From assembly GCA_900163555.1 (NCBI GenBank), contig FUHX01000058.1, positions 1 through 34,376 of the forward strand: DNA of 34,376 bases, written 5' to 3'. The translations under genes and the position numbers were made by a program. This document shows, one piece after another, positions 8,345 to 16,799 of this stretch. Position 1 is the first letter of the stretch. Each line of letters opens with the position of its first letter. The notes beneath the pieces are model-generated. The model was not told where the DNA came from. It saw nothing but the letters and a program-made list of their open reading frames with translations, and did no database searches. Source of the DNA: Actinomycetales bacterium JB111. GTDB lineage: Bacteria; Actinomycetota; Actinomycetes; Actinomycetales; Actinomycetaceae.

Positions 8345-9484
8345 TCAGCGGCCGACGATGCGGTCGCGCAGGCGGGAGAACATCGAGCTCTCCGCACTCG
8401 CGAGCCGGGCCTCGGGACGCTCCTCGTCCCGGGCCACCGCGAGCTGGGTGAGCAGGTCGCGCTGGGTGTCGTCGAGCTTGGTCGGGACGATCACCTCGAC
8501 GTCGACGTGGAGGTCGCCGCGGTGGCCGCGACGGCGCAGGCGCCCGACGCCGAGACCGTCGAGCGTGATGCGCTGGCCGGGCTGCGTGCCGGGGGTGATG
8601 TCGATGTCCCGCGGCCCGTCGAGGGTCTCGACGGAGGCGACCGTGCCGAGCGCAGCGGCGGTCATCGGGACCGTCAGGGTGCACAGCAGGTCGTCGCCGT
8701 GGCGCTGGAACACAGGGTGCGGCTTCTCGCGGATCTCCACGAACAGGTCGCCCGCGGGGCCGCCGGCGGGGCCGACCTCGCCCTGGCCCTGCAGCCGGAG
8801 CTGGGTGCCGCTGCCGACGCCGGCCGGGACCTCGACCGTGATCGTGCGGCGCGAGCGGACGCGGCCCTCGCCGGAGCACTCCTGGCAGGGCTCCGGGATG
8901 ACCGTGCCGTGGCCCTTGCAGGCCGGGCAGGCGGAGGTCGCCATGACGTTGCCGAGGAACGAGCGGGTGACCCGCTGGACCGATCCCAGGCCCTGGCAGG
9001 TCGTGCAGGTCACCGGGGAGGTGCCGGGGCGGCAGCAGGTGCCCTCGCAGGCGCTGCACAGGACGGCCGTCTGCACGGGGATCTCCTCCGTGGTGCCGAA
9101 GACGGCGTCCACGAGGTCGATGTCGAGCGCGATCTGCGAGTCACGGCCGCGCTTGGCGCGCGGCACGGGCCCGCGCATGCCGCCGCCGGCCGCACCGCCG
9201 AAGAAGGTGGAGAAGATGTCCGCGAAGTCGCCGAACCCGGCACCCGCCGGCCCGCCACCCGGGCCGCCGCCGCGCAGGGCGTCCTCACCGCCGGCGTCGT
9301 AGAGCCGACGCTTCTCCTCGTCGCGCAGCACCTCGTACGCCTGCTGTACCTCGGCGAACCTGTCACCGGCGTCCGGCCCAGCGACGTCCGGGTGGTACTT
9401 CCGGGCGAGCTTGCGGTGCGCGCGCTTGATCTCGTCGAGGCTCGCGTCTCGGCTCACGCCGAGGATGGAGTAGTAATCGCTCAC
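8345..9484 (-). CDS. dnaJ: Chaperone DnaJ (Hsp40)
   Basis: This 379-residue type I Hsp40 stimulates DnaK ATPase and delivers unfolded proteins. The J domain has HPD at 31-33. A Gly-rich linker with GFGDFADIF follows, then four zinc-binding repeats (CSACEG, CTTCQG, CPACKG, CQECSG), and then the C-terminal substrate-binding domains. The first zinc repeat is slightly divergent, with cysteines where CxxCxGxG would have Gly. Translation starts at a GTG. The gene follows hrcA by 97 nt and is probably under CIRCE/HrcA control. It is likely the second DnaJ of the actinobacterial pair (the other is linked to dnaK-grpE), since no dnaK or grpE is present here. Confidence 0.96.
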   Translation of the reverse strand: MSDYYSILGVSRDASLDEIKRAHRKLARKYHPDVAGPDAGDRFAEVQQAYEVLRDEEKRRLYDAGGEDALRGGGPGGGPAGAGFGDFADIFSTFFGGAAGGGMRGPVPRAKRGRDSQIALDIDLVDAVFGTTEEIPVQTAVLCSACEGTCCRPGTSPVTCTTCQGLGSVQRVTRSFLGNVMATSACPACKGHGTVIPEPCQECSGEGRVRSRRTITVEVPAGVGSGTQLRLQGQGEVGPAGGPAGDLFVEIREKPHPVFQRHGDDLLCTLTVPMTAAALGTVASVETLDGPRDIDITPGTQPGQRITLDGLGVGRLRRRGHRGDLHVDVEVIVPTKLDDTQRDLLTQLAVARDEERPEARLASAESSMFSRLRDRIVGR

Positions 9485-9581
9485 GGGTCACAATCTTCTG
9501 GTGTTGGCGGTCTGGTCGTGGGGGTCGTCCCGGCGGGCACCGGGCGCGTGCGCGGTCTCACCGACGCGCGACGACGTCCGG

Positions 9582-10598
9582 TCAGCCGGACAGGAACCTG
9601 GACAGGTAGCGGGCCACGGCCCGCACGGCGGCCATCGTCCCCGGATAGTCCATCCGGGTGGGGCCGAGCACGCCGACCCGGGCCGCCACCTCTCCCGACG
9701 CACCGTACGCGCCCGCCACGAGGGATGTCTCGGTCAGGGAGTCGTGATGATTCTCCGACCCGATCCGGACCGTCAGGCTGTCGGTCTCCATCTCCTGGAA
9801 CAACCGCAGGAGCACGACCTGTTCCTCGAGGGCCTCGAGGACGGGGCTGATGGTCCGGGAGAAGTCCGTGCCGGACCGCGCGAGGTTCGCCCGCCCGCCG
9901 AGCACGATGCGCTCCTCCGCCTCGCTCGCGAGCACGTGGACGAGCTCGGCGGAGATGGCCTCGAGCAGGGGACGGCGGCTCGGTTCGAGTCGCTCGGCCA
10001 GCTCCGTCAGCGCGGGGCCGACCGCGGCCGCGGACAACCCGCCGCACGCGAGGTTGAGGCGCGCGCGCAGCTCGACCAGGTCGCCCGGGTCGGCCGCGAG
10101 GGGCGTCTCGATCGTGCGCTGTTCGACCCGGCCGGTCGAGGTGATGATGACGATGAGCAGCCGGCGGTCGCCGAGGGAGACGAGCTCGATGTGCCGCAGC
10201 GAGCTCCGGCTCAGCGAGGGGTACTGGACCACGGCCACGTTGTGGGTCAGATGCGAGAGCAGGCGGACCGTGCGCTCGACGACGTCGTCCAGGTCGAGCG
10301 AGTCCCCCAGCAGCCGCTCGATCGCCGCGCGCTCCGGGCCGGACAGCGGCTTGATCGTGGCGATCTCGTCGACGAACGCGCGGTAGCCCTTCTCGGTCGG
10401 CACGCGGCCGGCGGAGGTGTGGGGCTGGGCGATGTGGCCGGACTCCTCGAGCGCGGCCATGTCGTTGCGGATCGTGGCGGGCGAGACGTCGAGCTCGTGG
10501 CGTTCCACGAGAGCCCGGGAGCCGACCGGCTCGGAGGTCTGCACGTAGTCGCTGACGATCGCCTGCAGGACCCGCAGGCGTCGGTCCTCGGTCGACAT
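9582..10598 (-). CDS. hrcA: Heat-inducible transcription repressor HrcA
   Basis: HrcA represses class I heat-shock genes by binding CIRCE operators, and its folding depends on chaperonin. The 338-residue protein has an N-terminal winged helix (RRLRVLQAIVSDYVQT, SPATIRNDMAALEE, PHTSAGRVPTEKGYR) followed by the GAF-like dimerisation core. The ATG at 10598 follows GGGAGGTGCT, a strong ribosome binding site, which rules out the longer upstream reading. A CIRCE element lies 45 nt upstream, so the gene is autoregulated. It heads the leftward operon that continues into dnaJ. Confidence 0.97.
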   Translation of the reverse strand: MSTEDRRLRVLQAIVSDYVQTSEPVGSRALVERHELDVSPATIRNDMAALEESGHIAQPHTSAGRVPTEKGYRAFVDEIATIKPLSGPERAAIERLLGDSLDLDDVVERTVRLLSHLTHNVAVVQYPSLSRSSLRHIELVSLGDRRLLIVIITSTGRVEQRTIETPLAADPGDLVELRARLNLACGGLSAAAVGPALTELAERLEPSRRPLLEAISAELVHVLASEAEERIVLGGRANLARSGTDFSRTISPVLEALEEQVVLLRLFQEMETDSLTVRIGSENHHDSLTETSLVAGAYGASGEVAARVGVLGPTRMDYPGTMAAVRAVARYLSRFLSG

Positions 10599-10642
10599 AG
10601 CACCTCCCGCGTCATCCGTCGGCCGGTCCGGGCACCACCGTC

Positions 10643-10669
10643 GTAGCACTCGGCACCTTCGAGTGCCAA
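10643..10669. promoter_or_regulatory. CIRCE operator (HrcA binding site) overlapping the hrcA promoter
   Basis: The arms GTAGCACTC (10643-10651) and GAGTGCCAA (10661-10669) flank a 9-nt spacer. This matches the CIRCE consensus TTAGCACTC-N9-GAGTGCTAA at 16 of 18 arm positions. Read leftward, TTGGCA in one arm (10664-10669) could serve as a -35 with a TACGAC-like -10 about 18 nt on, so HrcA bound here would block hrcA transcription. Confidence 0.93.
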
Positions 10670-10738
10670 TCCTACGTCGGTTCGACCGCCCGGCGCGGTG
10701 AGCCCCGCCACCGCCCATCGCTTCCTCGTTCGCCCTCG

Positions 10739-10772
10739 CCCCCCTCCCCTCCCTTCTCCTCTCCTCTCCCTC
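10739..10772. other. Polypyrimidine tract in the hrcA upstream region
   Basis: Positions 10739-10772 are 34 consecutive C/T residues, extended on both sides by a further pyrimidine-rich stretch (about 10720-10790). It is non-coding and lies between the hrcA promoter and the TAGGAA repeat cluster. Such tracts can form triplex DNA under supercoiling or act as a boundary; no function is shown. It is part of the 372-nt non-coding stretch 10599-10970, which otherwise holds the CIRCE site and the repeats. Confidence 0.6.
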
Positions 10773-10786
10773 ACTTCCCTGTCCTT

Positions 10787-10962
10787 CCGTGAGGTAGGAA
10801 CGAAGCGCCCGACGTAGGAACGGAAAATTCCTACCTGGCGCGCTCCGTTCCTACCTCACGGGAGAGGCGTAGCTCAGCCCGCTCCGTTCCTACCTCGCGG
10901 GGAGGGGGGTGACCGACTCGCCGGGGGCGAGCGTCCGACGCCTCGCGGGGGCCGTTCCTACG
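10787..10962. repeat. Cluster of TAGGAA/TTCCTA repeats with nested palindromes
   Basis: Six copies of a GTAGGAACG-type motif occur in both orientations. CCGTGAGGTAGGAACG (10787-10802) is a perfect 16-bp inverted repeat of 10846-10861. Inside that pair GTAGGAA (10814-10820) faces TTCCTAC (10828-10834). CGCTCCGTTCCTACCTC occurs twice directly (10841-10857 and 10880-10896, 39-bp period). A last CCGTTCCTACG (10952-10962) overlaps the putative -10 of the DUF3097 gene. The arrangement is non-coding and its origin is unknown. Confidence 0.85.
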
Positions 10963-10964
10963 CT
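10959..10964 (+). promoter_or_regulatory. Putative -10 box, leaderless DUF3097 transcript
   Basis: TACGCT (TANNNT type) lies 6 nt before the GTG start, and no ribosome binding site is present. Transcription would therefore begin at or next to the start codon. The box overlaps the last TAGGAA-type repeat. Confidence 0.5.
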
Positions 10965-10970
10965 GGTGCG

Positions 10971-11864
10971 GTGATCGACCGATACGGCTCCGACGTCCTC
11001 TCCAGCCCACGCCCGGACCCACGGCGACGCCCCGTCACCCGGGACGTCGCGGCCACGGTCGGGCTCGTCGTCGAGGACGTCGAGACCGGCTTCGCCGGGG
11101 CGATCCTGCGGGTGGAGAAGTCCGGCGGGATGCGCGTGGTCGTGCTCGAGGACCGCCTCGGAAAGCGCCGCTCGTACCCGCTCGGTCCGGGGTTCTGGAT
11201 CGACGGTGCGCCCGTCACCCTCGTCACGCCGACCGTCGACGCGGCCACGGCGCGCCCGGACGTCGCACGCACGGACGGCGGACGCCGACTGACGGCGTCG
11301 GGGTCGTTCGCCGTGGCCGGGCAGCGGGCGCGCGTCGCCCGCGCCTCCCGCATCTGGGTGGAGGGCCGGCACGACGCCGAGCTCGTCGAGAAGGTCTGGG
11401 GCGACGACCTGCGGGTCGAGGGAGTCGTCGTCGAGATGCTGCAGGGCGCGGACCACCTCGCCGACGTCCTCGCCGAGTTCGAGCCCGGACCGCAGCGGCG
11501 CGCCGGCGTCCTCGTCGACCACCTCGTCAAGGGCTCGAAGGAGACGCGGCTCGTCGACGAGGCGATGCGTCGCCTCGGGCGCGCGTCCGCCCACGTGCTC
11601 GTCCTCGGGCACCCGTACATCGACGTGTGGCAGGCCGTGCGGCCCGAGCGCGTGGGCCTGAGCGCATGGCCCGACGTCCCGCGCGGGACCGACATCAAGG
11701 TCGGCACGCTCGCGGCGCTCGGCTGGCCGCACGCGGACCAGGCGGACATCGCGCGCGGCTGGCAGCGGATCCTCCGGTCCGTCCGCACGTACGCCGACCT
11801 CTCCCCCGCGCTTCTCGGCCGCGTCGAGGAGCTCATCGACTTCGTCACCGCCGTCCCGGAGTAG
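10971..11864 (+). CDS. DUF3097 family protein
   Basis: This 297-residue protein matches the actinobacterial DUF3097 family, which has no established function. Its central part reads RIWVEGRHDAELVEKVWGDD (about 126-145), followed by a segment with VDHLVKGSKE. The VEGxxD pattern and a later acidic segment followed by GSKE resemble a Toprim fold (inference), which would imply metal-dependent nucleic-acid chemistry. The N-terminal part (about 1-75) looks like a beta-rich domain (GAILRVEKSGGMRVVVLEDRLG). The GTG start has no ribosome binding site, and a -10 box 6 nt upstream suggests a leaderless message. The gene stands alone between the hrcA operon, transcribed away from it, and hemW, convergent to it. 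In the gap 11865-12020 only weak short hairpins (for example 11888-11903) are seen. Confidence 0.85.
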   Translation: MIDRYGSDVLSSPRPDPRRRPVTRDVAATVGLVVEDVETGFAGAILRVEKSGGMRVVVLEDRLGKRRSYPLGPGFWIDGAPVTLVTPTVDAATARPDVARTDGGRRLTASGSFAVAGQRARVARASRIWVEGRHDAELVEKVWGDDLRVEGVVVEMLQGADHLADVLAEFEPGPQRRAGVLVDHLVKGSKETRLVDEAMRRLGRASAHVLVLGHPYIDVWQAVRPERVGLSAWPDVPRGTDIKVGTLAALGWPHADQADIARGWQRILRSVRTYADLSPALLGRVEELIDFVTAVPE

Positions 11865-12020
11865 GCCGCGCCAGGTCGAGGAACCCGCCGGGTCACGGGA
11901 CCCGCAGGTTCGGGCCACCCGCCAGGTCGCGATGCCCGACGTCGGGTCCGCCCACCGCGTCGACCGATCGGCTCGTCAGGTACGCAAGTCGGCCGACCCG
12001 GCCGATGACGTCCCGCCCGC

Positions 12021-13301
12021 TCAGTCGGTGAGGTCGCGGACCACGGAGTCGGCGAGCAGCCGGCCCCGCAGCGTGAGCCGCACCCGGCCGGACCGCGCAG
12101 GCCCGGGCTCGCACAGCCCCTCGGCCACGAGCCGGTGGAGGATCGCGAGCCGCCGGTAGGCGGGCTCCTCGCCCGGCCGGGCGAGGTCGACGCCCTCGGC
12201 GAGCCGCACGCCGAGCAGGAGCCGCTCCAGCTCGCGGGACTCCTCGCTCAGCAGCTCGCGCCCGACGGCGGGCGACAGCCCCGCACGCAGCCGCGCCGCG
12301 TACGGCACGGGGTGCTTGCCGTTCCACCAGCGCACGCCGCCGACGTGGCTGTGTGCCCCGGGGCCGACGCCCCACCAGTCCCCGCCCCGCCAGTAGGCGA
12401 GGTTGTGGCGGCTGGCATGGAGGAGACGGCCCGACGACGGGTCGTCACCGGGCGCGATGCGCGCCCAGTTCGACACCTCGTACCACCCGTACCCCGCGCC
12501 GGCGAGCATCGACTCGGCGAGCTCGTACTTCTCTGCCTGGTCGTCGTCGTCGGGCAGGGCCAGCTCGCCGCGGCGCACCTGGGCGCCCATGCGGGTGCCC
12601 CGCTCGACCACGAGCGCGTACGCGGACACGTGGTCCGGCTCCATCGCGAGCACCGCGTCCAGCGAGGTGCGCCAGTCGGCGAGCGACTCCCCCGGCGTGC
12701 CGTAGATGAGGTCGACCGAGACGTCGAGCCCCGCCTCGCGGGCCCAGCGCACGACCCGCGGAACCCGCTCGGGGTCGTGCGTGCGCTCGAGGGTGGCGAG
12801 GACGTGCGGCACCGCCGACTGCATGCCGAAGGACACGCGCGTGACGCCGCCGGCGACCAGCTCGTCGAGCGCGGCGCGGTCCACGGAGTCGGGGTTGGCC
12901 TCGGTCGTGACCTCCGCGCCCTCGGCGAGCCCGAAGCGGTCGCGGACGGCGCCGATCATGCGGCCCAGGTCCGCGGCGGGCAGCCGGGTCGGCGTGCCGC
13001 CGCCGAGGAAGATCGTCGACGCCGGTCGGGGCACCATCCCCTCAGCGGCCGGCTCCGGCCGGGCGAGGACCTTCGACGCGAGCTCGATCTCCCGGATCGC
13101 GTTGTCGGCGTACTCGGCCGCGGACCCGCCGCCGCCGAGCTCGGCGTTCGTGTAGGTCGTGAAGTCGCAGTATCCGCAGCGCTCGGCACAGAAGGGCACG
13201 TGGAGGTAGACGGAGAAGGTGCGCTCCGCCGCACCGACCCCGACCGACGCCGGGAGCTCGCCGGTCTCCGGCGCGGCCTCGCCCTCGGGCAGGTCAGCCA
13301 T
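12021..13301 (-). CDS. hemW: Radical SAM heme chaperone HemW
   Basis: HemW is a radical-SAM protein that binds heme and is related to, but distinct from, coproporphyrinogen dehydrogenase HemN. The 426-residue protein has the cluster motif CAERCGYCDF (C38, C42, C45), and CDF is typical of HemW. GGGTPT follows as the SAM-binding GGG motif, and the C-terminal HemN domain is present. Older annotations call it oxygen-independent coproporphyrinogen III oxidase. Its ATG lies inside the 3' end of trmB (8-nt overlap), which indicates translational coupling. It is the last gene of the lepA-MOSC-trmB-hemW operon. Confidence 0.95.
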   Translation of the reverse strand: MADLPEGEAAPETGELPASVGVGAAERTFSVYLHVPFCAERCGYCDFTTYTNAELGGGGSAAEYADNAIREIELASKVLARPEPAAEGMVPRPASTIFLGGGTPTRLPAADLGRMIGAVRDRFGLAEGAEVTTEANPDSVDRAALDELVAGGVTRVSFGMQSAVPHVLATLERTHDPERVPRVVRWAREAGLDVSVDLIYGTPGESLADWRTSLDAVLAMEPDHVSAYALVVERGTRMGAQVRRGELALPDDDDQAEKYELAESMLAGAGYGWYEVSNWARIAPGDDPSSGRLLHASRHNLAYWRGGDWWGVGPGAHSHVGGVRWWNGKHPVPYAARLRAGLSPAVGRELLSEESRELERLLLGVRLAEGVDLARPGEEPAYRRLAILHRLVAEGLCEPGPARSGRVRLTLRGRLLADSVVRDLTD

Positions 13302-14058
13302 CGCGGCGGACGGCCGTGAGGTCGGTGATGACGCGGCCCTCCCGCCGCCCGCGCCGCTCGAAGCGCGTGAGCGTGCGGCCGGACCACCGCTCGGGCTCGA
13401 CCGTGAGCTCGAGGTCCTCGCTCGCGCGCAGCACCTCGACCATCTGGTCGGCGTAGTCGGCCCAGTCGGTCGCGAGCCGCCAGACGCCGCCGGGGGCGAG
13501 GAGGCGCGCGATCGTCGCGGCGAACGCGGCGTCGACGATGCGCCGCTTGTGGTGCCGGGACTTCGGCCACGGGTCGGGGAAGAACGTCCACACCTCGTCG
13601 ACCGACCCGGCAGGCAGGAGGATCGGCAGCGCCTGGGCGGCGTCTACGCCTGCGAGCCGGACGTTGGTGCTGCCGGCCTCCTTGACGCGGCCGAGGGTGC
13701 GCACGAGGCCGGGCAGCCAGACCTCGACGCCGAGGAACCGGTCCTCCGGCGCCGCGGCGGCGGCGTGCGCGAGCTGCTCGCCGGCCCCGCACCCGATCTC
13801 GACGACGAGCCGCCCGTCATCGCGGCCGAACGCGCCGGCGAGATCGAGGACGGTGTCGTCCGGGATGGTCGTGCTCGTCGCCGTCGGGAGGTCGAGCACG
13901 ATCTCGCCGCGCTCGGCCCAGACGGTCGCCTGCCGCTCGTTGAGGCGCGAGCCGCGGCGGGTGAATGACCGCACGCGGGCGTGCCCTGCAGGCCGCTCGC
14001 CGTCGGCGCCGGTGAGGTCGGACGGGCGGATCGCCACGCGCCGGGAGTTCGTCGACAT
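13294..14058 (-). CDS. trmB: tRNA (guanine46-N7)-methyltransferase TrmB
   Basis: TrmB methylates N7 of G46 in the variable loop of tRNAs using S-adenosylmethionine. The 254-residue protein has the SAM motif VEIGCGAGE (86-94) and the family hallmark PDPWPKSRHHKRR (161-173). An N-terminal basic extension of about 50 residues precedes the Rossmann fold. The start is fixed by a one-base TGATG overlap with the upstream MOSC gene, and its own stop overlaps hemW by 8 nt. It therefore sits tightly inside the lepA-hemW operon. Confidence 0.95.
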   Translation of the reverse strand: MSTNSRRVAIRPSDLTGADGERPAGHARVRSFTRRGSRLNERQATVWAERGEIVLDLPTATSTTIPDDTVLDLAGAFGRDDGRLVVEIGCGAGEQLAHAAAAAPEDRFLGVEVWLPGLVRTLGRVKEAGSTNVRLAGVDAAQALPILLPAGSVDEVWTFFPDPWPKSRHHKRRIVDAAFAATIARLLAPGGVWRLATDWADYADQMVEVLRASEDLELTVEPERWSGRTLTRFERRGRREGRVITDLTAVRRDG

Positions 14059-14792
14059 CAGGACACCCGCCCCAGTCCGCGGCCGGTGGAGTGCAGGTGG
14101 TCCGGCACGATCCGCTCGATGCCCTCCCGGCGCAGCACGCCGAGCGCCTTGAGGTAGACCTTCTCGTACAGCAGCGTGCCCGTCCCGAGGGCGTGGTCGA
14201 TGATCGCGGTCGCCTGGGCGGGGGTCGGGCCGCGGAAGATCTCGCCGATCGTCACCCCGTGCTCCGGTACGTGCTCGACGACGATGGGTGCCGGCGCCTG
14301 CAGCGGGCCGGGCTCGAGGACGCGGAAGTAGCTGCCGGAGCGCCCGGCGTCGGTGAACCGGCGGGCCCAGTCCTCCTCGCCCATCCAGGCGGCGAACGAG
14401 CGACAGGGGCTGCGCGGGGCCGTGGCCTCCAGCAGAACGTTCCCGATCCGCCACCGCGTGCCGAGGACGGTCTCGTCGGTGTCGATGCCGGACGTCACGA
14501 GGTTCTCGCCGAACGCGCCGGGGCCGATCGGCCGCCCGAGAACCTCGGCCCAGGCGTCCCGGGTCTCCTCGGCGTACGCGTAGACGGCCTTGAACGTGCC
14601 GCCGTGATTCTCGCGGTCGCCCTGGACGTCGGACCAGATGCCGTGGTTCAGCACGCGGACGGCGTGGTCGACGGGCCGCTTGTCGATCCCGCTGCGCAGC
14701 CCGGTGACCTCGACGTGGAACAGCTCACCGACCGTGCAGACGTGGCGCAGCAGCGGCTCGCGGGTGTCGAACCGCGGGCGGGCCTCCTCCAC
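14058..14792 (-). CDS. MOSC domain protein (YiiM-like)
   Basis: This 244-residue protein carries a MOSC domain, the beta-barrel fold shared with the molybdenum cofactor sulfurase C-terminus and found in YiiM-type N-hydroxylated-base reductases. Typical features are PGAFGENL (91-98) and the conserved cysteine C130 in APRSPCRSF. The C-terminal three-helix region (about 185-240) fits the YiiM architecture. The GTG start lies 11 nt after the lepA stop with GAGG at good spacing. Its stop shares a base with the trmB start. It might protect against toxic base or amino-acid analogues, but that is inference from the family. Confidence 0.88.
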   Translation of the reverse strand: MEEARPRFDTREPLLRHVCTVGELFHVEVTGLRSGIDKRPVDHAVRVLNHGIWSDVQGDRENHGGTFKAVYAYAEETRDAWAEVLGRPIGPGAFGENLVTSGIDTDETVLGTRWRIGNVLLEATAPRSPCRSFAAWMGEEDWARRFTDAGRSGSYFRVLEPGPLQAPAPIVVEHVPEHGVTIGEIFRGPTPAQATAIIDHALGTGTLLYEKVYLKALGVLRREGIERIVPDHLHSTGRGLGRVS

Positions 14793-14803
14793 CGCGGGCC
14801 TCG

Positions 14804-16666
14804 CTACTTCTTGCCCGCGGGTGCGTCGGTCTGCAGGGCGGCGACGAAGGCCTCCTGCGGCACCTCCACCCGGCCGATGTTCTTCATGCGCTTCTTGCCC
14901 TCCTTCTGCTTCTCGAGCAGCTTGCGCTTGCGGGAGATGTCACCGCCGTAGCACTTGGCGAGCATGTCCTTGCGCAGGGCGCGGATGGTCTCGCGGGCGA
15001 TGATCCGCGAGCCGACGGCGGCCTGGATCGGCACCTCGAACTGCTGGCGCGGGATGAGCTCCTTCAGCTTCGACGCCATCATCACGCCGTAGCCGTAGGC
15101 CTTGTCCTTGTGCACGACCGCGGAGAACGCGTCGACCGGCTCGTGGTTGAGCAGGATGTCGACCTTGACGAGGTCCGCGGGGGCCTGGCCGTCCTCGTCG
15201 TAGTCCAGCGAGGCGTACCCGCGGGTGCGGGACTTCAGCTGGTCGAAGAAGTCGAAGACGATCTCCGCCAGCGGGAGCCGGTAGCGCAGCTCCACGCGGT
15301 CCTCGGAGAGGTAGTCCATGCCCTGCAGGTCGCCGCGCTTGGACTGGCACAGCTCCATGACGGCGCCGACGAACTCGCTCGGCGTCAGCACGGTGGCCCT
15401 GACCATCGGCTCGGAGATCTCGGAGAGCTTCTGTCCCGAGGGGAACTCGGACGGGTTGGTGACCTCGACCTCCTCACCGGACTCGAGCACCACCTGGTAG
15501 ATGACGTTCGGGGCCGTGGAGATGAGGCCCAGGTCGAACTCGCGCTCGAGGCGCTCCCGCACGATCTCGAGGTGGAGCAGCCCGAGGAAGCCGCAGCGGA
15601 AGCCGAAGCCGAGAGCGGCGGAGGTCTCCGGCTCGTAGGCGAGCGCCGCGTCGTTGAGCTGGAGCTTCTCCAGCGCCTCGCGCAAGGCCGGGTAGTCCGA
15701 GCCGTCCACCGGGTACAGGCCGGAGAACACCATGGGCTTCGGCTCGCGGTACCCCGCCAGCTCCTCGGTGGCGCCCTTGATCGCGGAGGTCACCGTGTCG
15801 CCGACCTTGGACTGGCGGACGTCCTTCACACCCGTGATGAGGTAGCCGACCTCGCCGACCGCGAGGCCCTTCGAGGGCACCATCTCCGGGGAGATCACAC
15901 CGATCTCGAGGAGCTCGTGGGTGGCGCGGGTGGACATCATCTGGATGCGCTCACGCGGGTCGAGCTGTCCGTCGACCACGCGGACGTAGGTGACGACGCC
16001 GCGGTAGGTGTCGTAGACGGAGTCGAAGATCATGGCGCGCGCAGGGGCATCCGCCTCGCCGACCGGCCCGGGCACCTGCTGCACGATCGTGTCGAGCAGT
16101 TCGGTGACGCCCTCGCCTGTCTTGCCGGAGACCCGCAGGCAGTCCTCCGGCTCGCCGCCGATGAGTCCCGCCAGCTCCTCCGCGAACTTCTCTGGCTGCG
16201 CCGCGGGCAGGTCGATCTTGTTGAGCACCGGGATGATCGCGAGATCGTTCTCGAGCGCCATGTAGAGGTTCGCGAGCGTCTGCGCCTCGATGCCCTGCGC
16301 GGCGTCGACGAGCAGCAGGGCCCCCTCGCACGCGGCGAGCGAGCGGTTGACCTCGTAGGAGAAGTCGACGTGTCCGGGGGTGTCGATCATGTTGAGCGCG
16401 TAGGCCGTGCCGTCGACCTCCCAGGGCATGCGGACCGCCTGGGACTTGATCGTGATGCCGCGCTCGCGCTCGATGTCCATGCGGTCGAGGTACTGGGCGC
16501 GCGCGTCGCGCTCGGAGACCACCCCGGTGATGCCGAGCATCCGGTCCGCGAGGGTCGACTTGCCGTGGTCGATGTGCGCGATGATGCAGAAGTTCCGCAG
16601 CTGGGCGGGCGGGGTGCTCGCCGGCAGGATCGTCGCTGCGGATGACGCGTCGGGAATCGGGGGCAC
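14804..16666 (-). CDS. lepA: Elongation factor 4 (LepA)
   Basis: LepA (EF4) is a translational GTPase that acts on the ribosome during initiation or back-translocation. The 620-residue protein has P-loop AHIDHGKS (30-37), the switch [14 protein letters not shown] and NKID. The LepA-specific C-terminal domain ends in [18 protein letters not shown] 22-residue N-terminal extension precedes the core, as is common in actinobacteria. The start is GTG with GAAGGTGA upstream. It is the first gene of the leftward operon with MOSC, trmB and hemW, and is divergent from the lipoprotein gene at 16800. Confidence 0.97.
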   Translation of the reverse strand: MPPIPDASSAATILPASTPPAQLRNFCIIAHIDHGKSTLADRMLGITGVVSERDARAQYLDRMDIERERGITIKSQAVRMPWEVDGTAYALNMIDTPGHVDFSYEVNRSLAACEGALLLVDAAQGIEAQTLANLYMALENDLAIIPVLNKIDLPAAQPEKFAEELAGLIGGEPEDCLRVSGKTGEGVTELLDTIVQQVPGPVGEADAPARAMIFDSVYDTYRGVVTYVRVVDGQLDPRERIQMMSTRATHELLEIGVISPEMVPSKGLAVGEVGYLITGVKDVRQSKVGDTVTSAIKGATEELAGYREPKPMVFSGLYPVDGSDYPALREALEKLQLNDAALAYEPETSAALGFGFRCGFLGLLHLEIVRERLEREFDLGLISTAPNVIYQVVLESGEEVEVTNPSEFPSGQKLSEISEPMVRATVLTPSEFVGAVMELCQSKRGDLQGMDYLSEDRVELRYRLPLAEIVFDFFDQLKSRTRGYASLDYDEDGQAPADLVKVDILLNHEPVDAFSAVVHKDKAYGYGVMMASKLKELIPRQQFEVPIQAAVGSRIIARETIRALRKDMLAKCYGGDISRKRKLLEKQKEGKKRMKNIGRVEVPQEAFVAALQTDAPAGKK

Positions 16667-16762
16667 GGCTCACCTTCACGAGTCGGTCGGAAGACTCATC
16701 GTCCCACACGCGGGACCACCGATCCCGCGCGGACGACGTGACTTCGGTAGCGTCGTCGCCAC

Positions 16763-16779
16763 GCGGGCCACGGGCCCGC
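16763..16779 (+). other. 5'-UTR hairpin before the LpqH-like lipoprotein
   Basis: GCGGGCC and GGCCCGC form a perfect 7-bp stem with loop ACG, ending 20 nt before the lipoprotein ATG and just upstream of its AGGAG site. A TAGCGT box at 16748-16753 could be the promoter -10. The hairpin would lie at the 5' end of the message and might stabilise it (inference). Confidence 0.4.
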
Positions 16780-16799
16780 CCCCGACGTCAGGAGTGACC

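Noticed and set aside
10787-10962. Repeats considered as a CRISPR array
   Set aside because: Units are in both orientations with irregular spacing, there are no uniform spacers and no cas genes.
16407-16799. N-terminal extension of the LpqH-like lipoprotein
   Set aside because: It is antisense to lepA. The lipoprotein signal peptide and AGGAG site place the start at 16800.
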